From contig NC_052027.1 in assembly GCF_015832195.1 (NCBI RefSeq), positions 20,372,688 through 20,436,687 of the forward strand: 64,000 nucleotides of DNA, read 5' to 3'. The stretch is from Motacilla alba alba (lineage: Eukaryota > Chordata > Aves > Passeriformes > Motacillidae). This document shows positions 26,030 through 37,600 of this stretch, piece by piece (the stretch's first letter is position 1; each line of letters opens with the position of its first letter). Made by a program: the position numbers and the translations under genes. The notes beneath the pieces are model-generated. The model was not told the DNA's origin. It did not search any database and was given only the letters and a program-made list of their open reading frames with translations.

Positions 26030-27730
26030 GCCAAGGAGCGGCGGAACAGCCCCGGGCTGAGCCGCTGCCGCGGGGCAGCCTCCCAATTAACGGCGGTAAT
26101 TAGCGCTCGCGGCTCGGAGCTCGTCTGTGCCTCCCTGCCCCGGCGGGGTGCCCTCAGGGCCGGCCGGCGGCCGTGCGGGACCCCCTGTCCTGGGGCAGTG
26201 GGTCCGGGAGGCTCCAGCCCCCGCTTAGGGTACGGAGAGCGCGGCCCGGTGGGAGCGGAGCACAGGGACAGCATCCCTAGGCTTTAACCCCAAATCGCCC
26301 CGATTCGCCGTCGGAGGAGCCCTCGAAGTGAACCTGCACTGAACTCATGCCGGTCGTTCCCAGTTTTCTCTCGCCACGGCTCCGGCCCCGCTGCCTACCG
26401 CGGCCCGGCTCGGGAGGTGTCCTGGATCCAGCCCGGGTTAAATCAGCCCCCGGGATGGGCGGTGGAGGACACGGCCAGTGCTGGGTAAACAGGAAACAGC
26501 CTCGGCCTCGTATTCTTACACTGAAATGACTTAGATATTTAACCAAGCAATTAGCAATTGGTTGGAAATGTTGTTGTTGTTGTTGTTGTTGTTTTTTGTT
26601 GTTGTTTGTTTTTGTTTTTTGGTTTTTTTGTTTTTTTCTTTTTTTTTTTTTTACGTGAGGATGAAGACGGATGCTGGGAAGAGGGAAAGCGGCGGCGGGG
26701 CTGGCAGAACCGGAGTTTGCGGAACCCTTCGACGCGGTCAGGACACGCTGGGCGTGTGGCTTTGTCACTTCCTTGTCACTCTCTGGCTGCTGTTTCTGAT
26801 GCTTTCAGTGCGCGTGAGAACAGCACCCGGTTTTAATTAAAAGAGACGTTGGCCGGCGCATTAAGCTAAATTAACAGGACGACAGGCTGTGTTCGCCACC
26901 GGTGTCACACACAGGGCTGGAACAGCCGGGCTTCACTCGGTGCTAGCGCCTTCGCGAGATAATGTTAATATTTTCTTTTCACAGCTGAGCAAGTGACGAA
27001 GAAGCGATTGTATTTCCTCAGATCATAAGGTGATGATTTTTTTTTCAGCACACGAATCATTAAATAGAGTAAGGGGGGGGTTGTGTGTGTTTTTCTCGGT
27101 AGACAGCCGAGAGAGGGTTGGGGATGCTCTGGTGAAGCTGCGTTTCTGCCGAGCCGGGGCCGAGCGGGGTCCGCTCCTGCCGTGCTCGGGCGCCGTGCCG
27201 CTCTGTCCGCGCACGGCGTCCCGCGGTCCCGGGGCAGCGCCGGCTGCGCACCCGCGCAGGGCCCTCTCTCCGCGGCTCCGCGCAGGACACAGAGGTAAAC
27301 TTTCTTATTGTTGTACCGCGGCAGGAAAATCTCCGAGGGGGCTCGGGCGACCCTTCTCTCGCCCTGGCAGATGCCCGAGAGCCCCGTACCGCGTGGGGCT
27401 GAGCCCGTGCCGGGCACTCCCTGCGGGGGCGCAGCAGCGGCCGCCGGCGGGGCGCGCCCGGGCACCGCGGGCAGCGGCTCCGCTGCCGGGGAGCGAGAGC
27501 GCGGAGCGCTGCGGGTGTGGTGCCAATGAACACGCGGCACCTCCGGCTGACAGGCTCCCCGCCGAGCCGCCTGCCCAGCGGCGCTTTGGTCACGACTTTA
27601 ATGACCCATTTCTGCTTCGGGAGGAGCCGGTTACAGCCCCGAGAGGGTGCGAGCTGGGCTGAGGAGCCCTCTCGCCTCCTCGGCGACGCTAATGAAACCC
27701 AGGGTCCTCTCAGGCGCGGTAAAGCCTGTT
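26030..27730. promoter_or_regulatory. CpG-rich downstream region of BARX1
   Basis: Two CpG-rich pieces (about 26030-26480 and 27110-27720) separated by T/G-rich low-complexity and AT-richer DNA, 0.8-2.5 kb past the poly(A) signal. No coding homology seen. It contains facing ATTA-type sites at 26084-26102. Likely part of the locus's extended CpG-island domain. Confidence 0.4.
26566..26655 (+). repeat. (GTT)n and T-rich low complexity
   Basis: About eight GTT units, then irregular T/G runs ending in a poly(T). Confidence 0.9.
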
Positions 27731-27969
27731 AGAATTATCAGACAATATACCTGACTAATGAGATTTTTTTTTTGGTTGGTTTGGTTTGTGTTTTCTTGTG
27801 ATATGTATGTATAAGTACACTCACACAAATATATTTCGATTATTTTTAAACAATTTTATGTATTGCTTTCTGTCAAAATTTAATTTCCCTCAGCTTCTCC
27901 AGGTCGGCTACTCACTGGGCTGGCCGGAGTGACAGCCGCTGGGAGCCAGCGGAGAGGTGCGCTCAAAGG

Positions 27970-28059
27970 GATGGGGGTCCCTGCCCACGGCAGGGGCAGA
28001 ATGACATGGTCTCTAATGTCCCTTCCAGCCCAAACCATTCCAAGATTCTCTGATTCTGT
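27970..28059 (+). mobile_element. Short CR1 3' terminus
   Basis: GGTCCCTGCCCACGGCAGGGG, CCCTTCCAGCCCAAACCATTCC and the terminal GATTCTCTGATTCTG. Only about 90 bp remains. Confidence 0.88.
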
Positions 28060-29254
28060 TCGAAGAGCGAGGGTAAATGCCACCGGCCGTCAGTGACAGC
28101 CCTTCTAAATGTGCTCGATAATATCCCAGTGCATTTAAAAGCAGGGCTGGGGCTCCCCTGGACCAGCACCGATAAACCTTGCTGGCCCGTGAGTGACCAC
28201 AAGGAAATCACAGCAGGCCTCACCTGCACACAGGTTTCATGCTGATGGATTATTTTGGACAATGCAGCATAATCATTTCACTTTCTAATTACCTTTCACA
28301 GCTGTGACGAGCTCATGTGGTGCTGCTAAGCTGTGACGGGCGATATGTGCACCCACCGCGCCTCAGCAGCAGAGCTGGTCTGCCCGGGCACTCGGAGATG
28401 CCCAGCAGGAGCCCCGGGAAGATCCGGATGACTTCGTTCCGTGCCGCAACTTCTCCTCAGAGCCCTGTTCTGCCTGTGGGAATGATCTCACTTGACAGCA
28501 CCCCAAAGCTGCTGGAAAAGCTGCAAGAGTGATTTGCCGGTGCTGTGTAATTCTGGGGCCAGTAAATGATATTTGTAGCTAATACCTGATGGTTGTTCTC
28601 TGTCTGTGTGTAAATAAGCTGTATTACCACGCACATTCATTCTGGGAGAAATGCATCCACACTGGGAAACTCCTCCACATTTTAATTACACCTGTATAGG
28701 TAGAACAGCATGTGTTTTCTCTGCAAACAAAGTAGAAGGGTGTGGATTGAAGGCTGGAAAAGTGGGTCCTTCCATGTTTGACTGCTACTCAGGTCACAGG
28801 TAATCAGCAAACGTTTTGATGGTTTTCTTAACAAAAATCCATTTAAGGTGAGTTTCCAACTCAAATATCCTAAATTCCCTTTTTATGAAGCATCTCAAAG
28901 AAACCTGAGAAAAGTTCTGCTTTTTCATCAATGTCAATTTAAATATAGCTCCACGGAGCCAGGGGGTTTGAAGATGAATGCCATGGGTGTTTATTCAGAG
29001 GCAGCTCTTGCTCTGCCAGGAGCACAGTGGACGCCGAGATGGGGCTGAGGGGCTGCAGGGGCTGCCCCACTGCGGGGGGCAGCAGCCTTGCTATGACTCC
29101 CTGCCCTGCACCTGCAGGCAAGAGGAGGTCTGGTCTGCCCTTCTGGAAGAAAAAATTCATCCTAGAGCAATGCTTTGTGGGCACTTCTCACAAAAAGCCG
29201 CTGAAGACTTGATGCTGCCTTTTCCCCTCCAGGGGGTGGGAAGTGCAGAGGCGG
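28060..29254. other. No gene recognised
   Basis: Unique intergenic sequence; a GC-rich stretch near 29000-29110 has no coding signal. Confidence 0.6.
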
Positions 29255-29710
29255 TGGCGCGGGGATGTGGATGGGGGAGTTCAGTGGGATGGGGAGGGTT
29301 TGACGGGGAATGGAGGGGGATGTGGGGGGATTCAAGAGGAAATATGGGGGGCTGTGAGGTGTGTGGGGGATGTGCGATGATGGAGGAGTAGGGATGCAGG
29401 GTGCTGCGGAAGGGTGCAGGGGTATGTGGAGGGGGTGATATTGAGGGATGTGGAGGGGATGCAGGATGCAGGGGTTTGTGGGGATGTGGGGCTGGGGGAT
29501 GAGGAAGCTGGAGGGGGATGCAGGGAGGATGGAAGGATGGATGGGGGCTGGAGGGGTTGCAGGGAACATGGAGCAGGATGTGGGAGGATGCAAGAACAAG
29601 TGTGTGAGACTGTGGGGGAGTGGGGGAATATCAAGGGATATTGTGGGGTTATAAGGGAAGGGTTGCAGAGAGATTTTGTGGGGCATGGAGAGGAGAGAGG
29701 GGATGCTGGA
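29255..29710 (+). repeat. Degenerate G-rich GGGGATG(C)AGG repeat
   Basis: Loose repeats of GGGGATGTGG, GGATGCAGGG and GGAGGGGATG. Similar in style to the degenerate tail at 14.4-14.8 kb. The minus strand carries spurious Pro/His/Ser-rich open frames. Confidence 0.7.
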
Positions 29711-32700
29711 ACCTGCACTCCCCGTGTACTGATAAAAGACATCACCCAGCACCATATGTATGTGAGTACTGAGCCAAGGCTGGGGTGGGTCAGGTCTTTT
29801 TGGATTTAGGGTGAAAAAGTTAAAATCTATCTGGGACTTTTCCTCACCATTTTGGTCCAAAAGGAACCAAATGCAGAGGTTGAGATGACCTACTGAGTTC
29901 AGTCAAATTTTCTAAAGTTCAATAACTAACATGTGATGTCCTGTTATTGGATGTTTGTCTTAAGCCTAATGTTGGGTTGAGGTCGTTGCACACACATTAG
30001 ATTTGGTTGTTTCAGCTGAGTTGTAGAGTAGATAAAATCTAAATGCTAAACTCCCGATTCCCTGAAAATTGGCGCAGCAATGTGTAAATAAAGCTCAGGG
30101 CAAATTTGCATTATCTGTGCTAACACAGCTCTCCATGCTGTTATGTCTGCTTGGCTGAGCTTGGCCATGAAATCTGTAGGAAAAGTGCCAGAAGGAAAGT
30201 TGGGGACAGGGATGGTTACCTTTAATGAGGCTGGTGGTGACCACTGGGTCAGCAGGCAGCAGTTTTCATGGCAGAATTTAAAAATACATCCCTTACCTGC
30301 ACGGATCTGCATGGATGGAAAAGTCCTGGTCTTGTATGGACTCATCCATTTACAAACAGAGTCCATTAAAATATAGTTATGTACAACATGGGCTCTTCCT
30401 CTGCAGGGTCCCCAGATCCATTGTTTATACTGCACCTATATTAACAAACCGCAAAATGAGCTCGTGGTGTTTTCAGAACGTGTTTCTTTTTAGGATGGGA
30501 ACGTGGGAACTTTCCGAAATTGAAATGGGACACAAGGTCAATGACTAAGGGACGGACTTGTGCCTGAAGTTTGAGTATTAGTGGAATGAGAAGATTCCAC
30601 TTTCTTGAAATGGTTTTCCCCTCAGAGGTGCAGTTCAGAGAGCACTGGGCAGAGCACACTCACTCTCTGAAAAGACACTGAAGTCAGTGGGTTTTATTTA
30701 AAGGAAGAATACCCCTGGAGGATGAAACCTTCAGGTTGAAGAGCTCGAGGCAGAGCTCAAGTTCAGATGTGCTTGCAGCACGGCCCTGCTCTTTCCCACT
30801 CCACAGTTCCTCAGGCGTGAGCTGCAGTGAAAATGACACAAACCCTATGAATTTATGGCAGTTGTTCCCAGGCTGATGTCCCATGAGTGCCTGGCTGGGA
30901 GCTGCCTGTGCACCTTCCCCAGCCTCAGCACATCCTGCCAGGAGGCAGCAAACAAAGGGTAAACAGAGCCCAGGGCAGGACAGGCAGATGTGCAAGAGGA
31001 AACTGCATGTCCTGGAAGCTCTGACATCTGTCTGGAGACACAGGACTGCAATAACTGGGAGAGGAGAGCCTCAAAAACTACACTGGGCTATTTTACATAA
31101 ATTACAGCATTTTTATGTGGATTAGATTAATTTATTATGAACCATCTTCTCCAGCTCTGAAGCTTTTACTTTGTGAAGAATGACTGTTTTGTCAGGGAAG
31201 AGTTCTGGGTAAAAATCTACATATGGCAGGAGACGTCAGCAAAGCACAAGTCTGACTTTGGCTGGCAAGGAAGGTGCTCCCAAAACACACCTTTTTCACC
31301 ACAGTGAGCACTCTGAGGGAGAAGCTGGCTATTCATTTTGAGATAACAGGCTTTTTCCTTCTCTGCTGTTTGACAAGGTCCTAGAGAGATCCCACACTGT
31401 TATTGCTACTAGGAACACTTTCTAAGGTGTTTACTAAAGATTAAACACAAGGAATATAAATCCCAAATATTTTCAAATTATGTTATCTCTTAATTGTATA
31501 ATTTGCTGAAATACAGAAGTGAATAACATCTTGTCTGAGTCAAAATAGCTTTTAATAGATGTTTAAAGAAACGAATAATCTCTGTGTCTTGTCCTCTTCT
31601 CCTTTTTGGGAAAGTGAGAGCTGGGTTGCTGAATATTCCCATTTATTAAACAGGAATTCTCACAGAGCCTGTTCAGACTGTGCAAAATGCTGGATATCTG
31701 TGCCAGTCCTTGCAGATATTCAGAGCCTCCTCTCATTCCAGCTCTTTGTGGCTTAGTGCTGCCATAGGTAAGGTTTAAAGGGTCCCACGGGTTTGTTTTT
31801 TTTTTTTTTTTAATTCTGTGGTGTGCTGTGAACTTTCCACATTAATGAGTGTGTAAATATTTCGTATTCAGATCTCTTACTGTTAAATTTAGAAGTCACA
31901 GAGTGCTGCTTGTTTCCTGGCATGTGTCCCTAGGCAAGTGTTGGTGTATTGACCATAGTGTAAAACAGAACAGAGCACGTTGAGCTCAGCAGTTACTTGA
32001 AATTAAAATTCCTTATTCACCAGGATTTGTACCAGTAAAGTACAAGTGTTCAAATATTTGCAGAAGGTGCCTGTGAAACAGCTGCAAATGTAGCTTAATT
32101 TGCCTCTGAATTTCAATGAATATTTGCAGATTTTGGGCTAAGCTGTGGTGCATGCAATGCTACAAGGGGACAGGTTTGTAGGTGCCAGAGCTTTACAGTT
32201 ACCTGTGTGCAAATTGCAGCTAGGCCAACAGGATTTAACTCCTCTTAATTTAAAGGGGAAAATACAGCCTGGCTTGAAAAAAATCCTAAACCAAACCCTT
32301 TCAAGAAAATGCAGAGAACATCAGAAGCTTTAGATGAACGCACACACAGTAGTGCTCTGCAGCTCTCACTGCAGCTTTCACTGTCTCATGGGCGGAAAGG
32401 AAGCAGCATGTTTTTAACCCTTTCATTCCCAGGCGGCAGGAGCAGCATGCACAGGCAGAAGGAGGAGCCTGCTGTGCGGGGTTCACTTCTCAGGATGAGT
32501 CCTGCAAGTCCAGATCTCCTCCTGAGGCCCCAAAGAGCTCCTTCTCTGGGTGGAAGGTAAGGGATTTGCAATGGTTTTCAGAAAACATAATTTTAGCCGA
32601 ATTTTGTGTTTTCAGCATGCAAATGGGTTCAGTGTGATCAGGACTCAGGAAGGAGTACTTGGCTCCAAAGGGATGTCGTTTGCTGAGGTTTTTGAAAGCT

Positions 32701-34229
32701 TAGCAAGGATGATGGGCATGGCATCTGGCAGCTGCCCTGATGCACAGAATTTCCAGTTAGTTTTGCTCCTCTTGCTGCACCAGGAAATATCTGGACAGCA
32801 AAACTTCCACAGATTTCTGTGATCATCTTTTGCCTGTCTCCCTAATGCTGTTGCCACGCTTGTTTCTTTTAGGAAGGGATTTATAAAAGCAACTGACATC
32901 CTGACAGACCTTTCTATGACCACATTGAGACATGATCTGGTGGATATTGGAAAAAAATAGCAGGAAAAGGTATTCCTTTGTATCTAAATTTTTTGATTCT
33001 CTACAGTCTCTCACACTGTCTTCTCCTAGACGAGACAAACCTCAGAGAAGGTGTTATCCCTTCACGAGTTTGGAAGAGTTATGTTTGGCTTGGATAAGAA
33101 AATACCCCCTTTATAAGCAGGGAGCCCAGAACTGGCAGCACCCAAAACTGGGTCAAAGACTGTAGTATACATTTGGGGTTTCTGCCCTGTTAACATTAAA
33201 AAACCCACCATGTTTTCTTAGGCTTGGATAGATGTACTCTACAAAAATCCTCTTCTTGACCTTGCGTTTACAGATCTAACAATTTCCAGGTGCATTTTTC
33301 CTGATGATATTTTTACTGTTGGTATTCATGGTCAGTGGGTCCTTAGTGTCCACAAATTCTCCCCAGTACACATTCTGTTCCTGCATTCGGCACTGGTGAA
33401 AGCTCCAAGGCCAAGCACAATTTTCAGGGTCAGAGATTTTTATAAATAGAGCTGGTGTACCTGGGAGATGCAACTTCTCCTCCCAGGAATGAATGGTACT
33501 TTAATCCTGAACACCTTCATGACCTGGTTTTATAAAGAGACAAGAGGGTTGGAGATAATGGTTGCTCTAGAGAATACAGGTGTCATCCTGTTCTTTTCTA
33601 ATAATAAGGGCTTTCCCTGCACTGCCCAAGTTCTTGAGCTGGGCCTGGCACAAATTTGTTAATTATATTTGGATCCCTCTTGTTTCTGTCTCAGTGTCAA
33701 ATCTCCCTAAGATTTGACCTGTAGCAAATGAACCATTTCAACAGTTAGAGGATGAGTAATGAGATAACTCCTGAGATTTTACAGTGGGGTTACACTCCCC
33801 TTTCTTCACTTCAATCCTCTGTTTTCCATCACTTGTGGCTTGAGGATTTCCCAAGGCACAGGTGGACACGTGTATTAGGCTCTAGCAGGCGATTCTTGTT
33901 TTTGTTTGGCATTTTCAGCCACATTGTCCTCGGTGAGGTGACAGATTGTCTGGGAACAAGTTCTGTTGTCTGTGCAAGAAGAGCTACTTCCCATCGTTTG
34001 CTTTGCTAATTGCCACCTGCTAATTTCACTTGTTGAACTTAGCCCAAACTTGCCACAAGGATAACAGCCTCTTCTCTTTTCCCCATGCAAATCTTGGCTT
34101 TATGGAGCTCTGTCATCATTCCCTCAGTGTTTTCCTGCCTGGAGGTGATACCTACTGGGCTGTGCTGAGGTTCTCTCCACTCTTTGGTCCAAAATGTGAT
34201 GGGTTTAGTTTCTGACTGAAGAGCATCAG
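29711..34229. other. No gene recognised
   Basis: Mostly unique AT-rich sequence with a poly(T) at 31796-31812. The piece at 31940-32260 is repeat-free and motif-rich and could be conserved. Confidence 0.55.
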
Positions 34230-34315
34230 TGACTTGCCTGTCCACGGCAGGCGGTTGGAACGAAATGATTTTTATGTCCCTCCCAGCCCAAGGCATCCAG
34301 TGATTCTGTGATTCT
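34230..34315 (+). mobile_element. Short CR1 3' terminus
   Basis: CTGTCCACGGCAGGCGGTTGG, GTCCCTCCCAGCCCAAGGCA and GTGATTCTGTGATTCTTT. About 85 bp, 5'-truncated. Confidence 0.85.
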
Positions 34316-34580
34316 TTGCAGGCACGTGCAGTACTTTTAGAACCAGACCCTGGCACGTTCCTTTCTGCCTGGTGTTCTTCCATATCTTTCATCAAGAGCT
34401 TTCTCAGAGTCCTGGATGCACACCCATGGCACCTAAATTACCTGTATCAGTGTTTTTGGAGAGAATCCGAGTCCTTGAGCCAGCTCATGTTGTCAGGTCG
34501 TCCTCCAATGGTTTGGTTGAGCACTCTCAGGCTTTCTGATCACCCAAAGAATTTCACTTTGATTCCCATAGAGGAGGCCT

Positions 34581-34648
34581 GAATGTTTTATTCCATAAGG
34601 TTCTGGAATAAAACATTCTGGACAGCCTTTCCCTTTCAGAGGGAAAGG
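34581..34648. repeat. Two adjacent perfect inverted repeats
   Basis: GAATGTTTTATTCCA (34581-34595) with its complement at 34604-34618, 8-nt loop; then CCTTTCCCT (34626-34634) with AGGGAAAGG (34640-34648), 5-nt loop. Confidence 0.97.
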
Positions 34649-37600
34649 TGGAAGCCTTCATGGAGACTGTGGTTGCAACCCCGCTCATTTATAGGGCTGG
34701 TTTTGATTTCTTTTAATTGTACATGTTAAGAGTTGGCATTCATAGATGTCAGGGCTCATTACTGAAAAGTGTTGGTGGACTGTTTAAAAATTTGGACTGA
34801 AGACAGAAGAATGAGAATTTCTTCTTACATGGCTAAGGTTTCATCCTATCCCTGAAGATTTCCAGTGAATTCAGAGATGCTCTCTAAAGTCAAATGGCAT
34901 AAAACCCCATGAAAACCAACCAAAAAGGAGAAAATATGGAAAAAGTTTCTTGCATAGGTAAATGCAAAAAAATGTTCCCTCCAACAATGAAAAATGTTGG
35001 AAGGTTGCTGTGATTTGATTTGAATTTCAAATACTTAAAAAAAAAAATATTTTGTTGTTTAAAACCTAGGTAATATGATGCACTAAAAAACCGCTGAAGA
35101 AGATGGCAAATTTTAGCCCATTGGAGTTTTTTTTTTATGCTGAGTGCTTAGTTCAGCACTGTTCTGAGAAAAATAAACTTGGGGGGTCTGGCAGTACCCT
35201 GTGCTCTCCATGAATCCATTCCGACTGCACTCAGGTGATACTTTCTGGTTGATTTTTTTCAGAAGATGTAACTGAGGATCTGAATTTAAGGAAAAAGACT
35301 TCTCCTTTTTCATTAGAAGAGTGCTGGCCAGCAAGACTGAGACTGCTGGACAGCAGAGCAGTGGCAGGAGCTCTGTTTAAGAGCTGAACTGCTGCATCGA
35401 GGGTGTGTTTGAAAAACTGAAATTTTTCACAGCAATACAGTTCCCCTCCGGATACCTCACGTGTCGGGGAAAAGGCTCCAGAACCACAGTGTTCCATGGA
35501 AGTTTTGGTGGACTGGAGCACTGACAGCCGTCATTCATTTGCAAGTGTCTGGCCTTGTCTAGAGAAACAATGCTCTGGTGTCTAAACTGGTATGCTTGAC
35601 TCAAATCGTGGATGTGAGTGCTGCTGGGAGGTTAAAGGAAGCAGAAGGAATCAGTAAAGGTGGCAGTGCTCTATCTATTTTTATTTAATAACCTGCATAA
35701 GTTTCAAATCTGCTGCAAACTTAAATCAGGGTGAAATTGTGCAGTGCAGGGACATCCCTAAGTGGACCTGGATATTAGTGTATATTAAAGAAGGAAAGGG
35801 GGGTGGGGAAAGAAGAAAAAGGCTCCCCAAGAGTTTAGAATGGGATTCTGGTTTATGTTGGATCCTTGTCCTGTAAGCTTAGAGCACTCTGGTAACCTGA
35901 AGGATCAAAAGTGTCCTCAAGCCCTTAAATAGATGACTTGGAAATACTTGAAATGTGTTTCATTTTATGGTAAGTTTAATGTTTCTAATCTTGGTGCAAT
36001 TTACAATTACAATAAATATCACAAAAAATTAATGTGGCCACTTCAAATACAAAGGAACGACAAAGTGTAATCTGAGAAAATTTTATCAACATGCAATTTC
36101 CTTAACAAAAACATCAATGTATCATTTCAGAATGCCAAGAAATATTTATCTTTCGGGACAACAAAATCATTTGCAGAACGTTTTAACTGCTAAATAAATA
36201 TTTTACTGGCAACTTCTGAGGCATCATAAATGCAGTCAATATAAACAAAGCAATGTGGAAACCAGCTCCAGCCTCAGTTCAGATTGCGCTGGGCTGGTTC
36301 ATGGCAGCTCAGGACTCTGGGATGCATTTGCCTGAGCCTCTGTGCTTGGAAAGATCTGATTTCTTCCTGCTCTTATAAGCAAGTTTGCTTAGTTTATTTG
36401 GAAGTTCTGGCAGCGGGAGCCACAGTGAGCTCTTCAGAGTGGTGATGCAAGCAGTTAGCACTGAACTGAAACTGGCTTTCAATAGTTAAATTTGATTTTT
36501 TTAATTGAATCCAGCGCCTATAAAAGCCAAAGGATTTGCAGCCTTGGAGGGACTACGTGGCTGCAGAACAAGAACATTAAGTCTGTAGGGGCTCCAGCCC
36601 TCAAGGGTCTGGGCCATGTGCTTCACCACTTGGTTTTGCCCTCCCTGTCACCTGCTCTGTCCCCCCTGACTGCCCAGCTGCACTGGCACTCCGAAGGGTG
36701 GCTCCAGGAGACTGCATTTGGAAAGGTCACTGGAGGCAGAGCAGAGACCTGTTTTGTAGCACAGTCAAAGAAAAAGTTACTTCTTACACAATTATTCCCA
36801 AGGACAGCACCAAATCTTAGACTGAGCTTTCCTTTTTATGTGGTCATTATTCAGCATTTGCCCTCTTTCAAGTGGTGTTTCTACCTAGGTCAGGTGATAA
36901 TTGTCTGTTTTCCAGCAGAGCTGCTCATTTCTATTTCTGTGCCATTGGTGGTGTCTAATACGGAGCAGTGCCCAACTTTATGGAATATTTGTTGAGAAGT
37001 GTTATCTGTCTGTAACTCTTTGCATTCCAGCCATGGTTTGATGATCCCTGGTGACCTGAGTGTGCTGATTCACACATCTGGTGTGGCTGGGAGTGACCAT
37101 TCCCAGTCATGCTATGGCTGAGGAAAAACTGGGGACTCCGGAGGCCGAGATGGTGATTCCCTGAATTTTGGGATGGCCTGGAACTGATAATGCGGCAGCA
37201 TTAGATGGTAGAATGGGCTGTGTGGGAATTCTCCTGGAAAGCAGCACAGAATCTGCTCACAGGCCAGCAGGGAGAACTCCTGGCAGATGGTGGAGCAGCG
37301 GGAGCAGGGCTTGGTGGGGTCCCTGACATTGCTGCTGCTGCTGCTCCTCAGCAGGAGCGGGATTTGTGCCCCTCCGTTCTTCTCCTGGTGGCTACAGGAG
37401 CAGAAGTGACTGCATTACACGGCGACATTGCTTTCACCACAGGAGACACCGCCCCATTTGTCATCCAGGTGTTAATTGTCCCAATTAAGGAATTTACCTT
37501 GGGCCCTGATGTGCCAGGCAAGGTCAGTACTAAATGGCTGGTTTTGTTTCAGGGCTCCACAAGTGGGATTTTCCACTCCATTTGTAATTGTTGGGTGAGA

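Noticed and set aside
25618..26287. Lys/Arg/Glu-rich and Phe/Leu-rich frames over 25.8-26.0 kb
   Set aside because: Translation of the AAAAG array in different frames.
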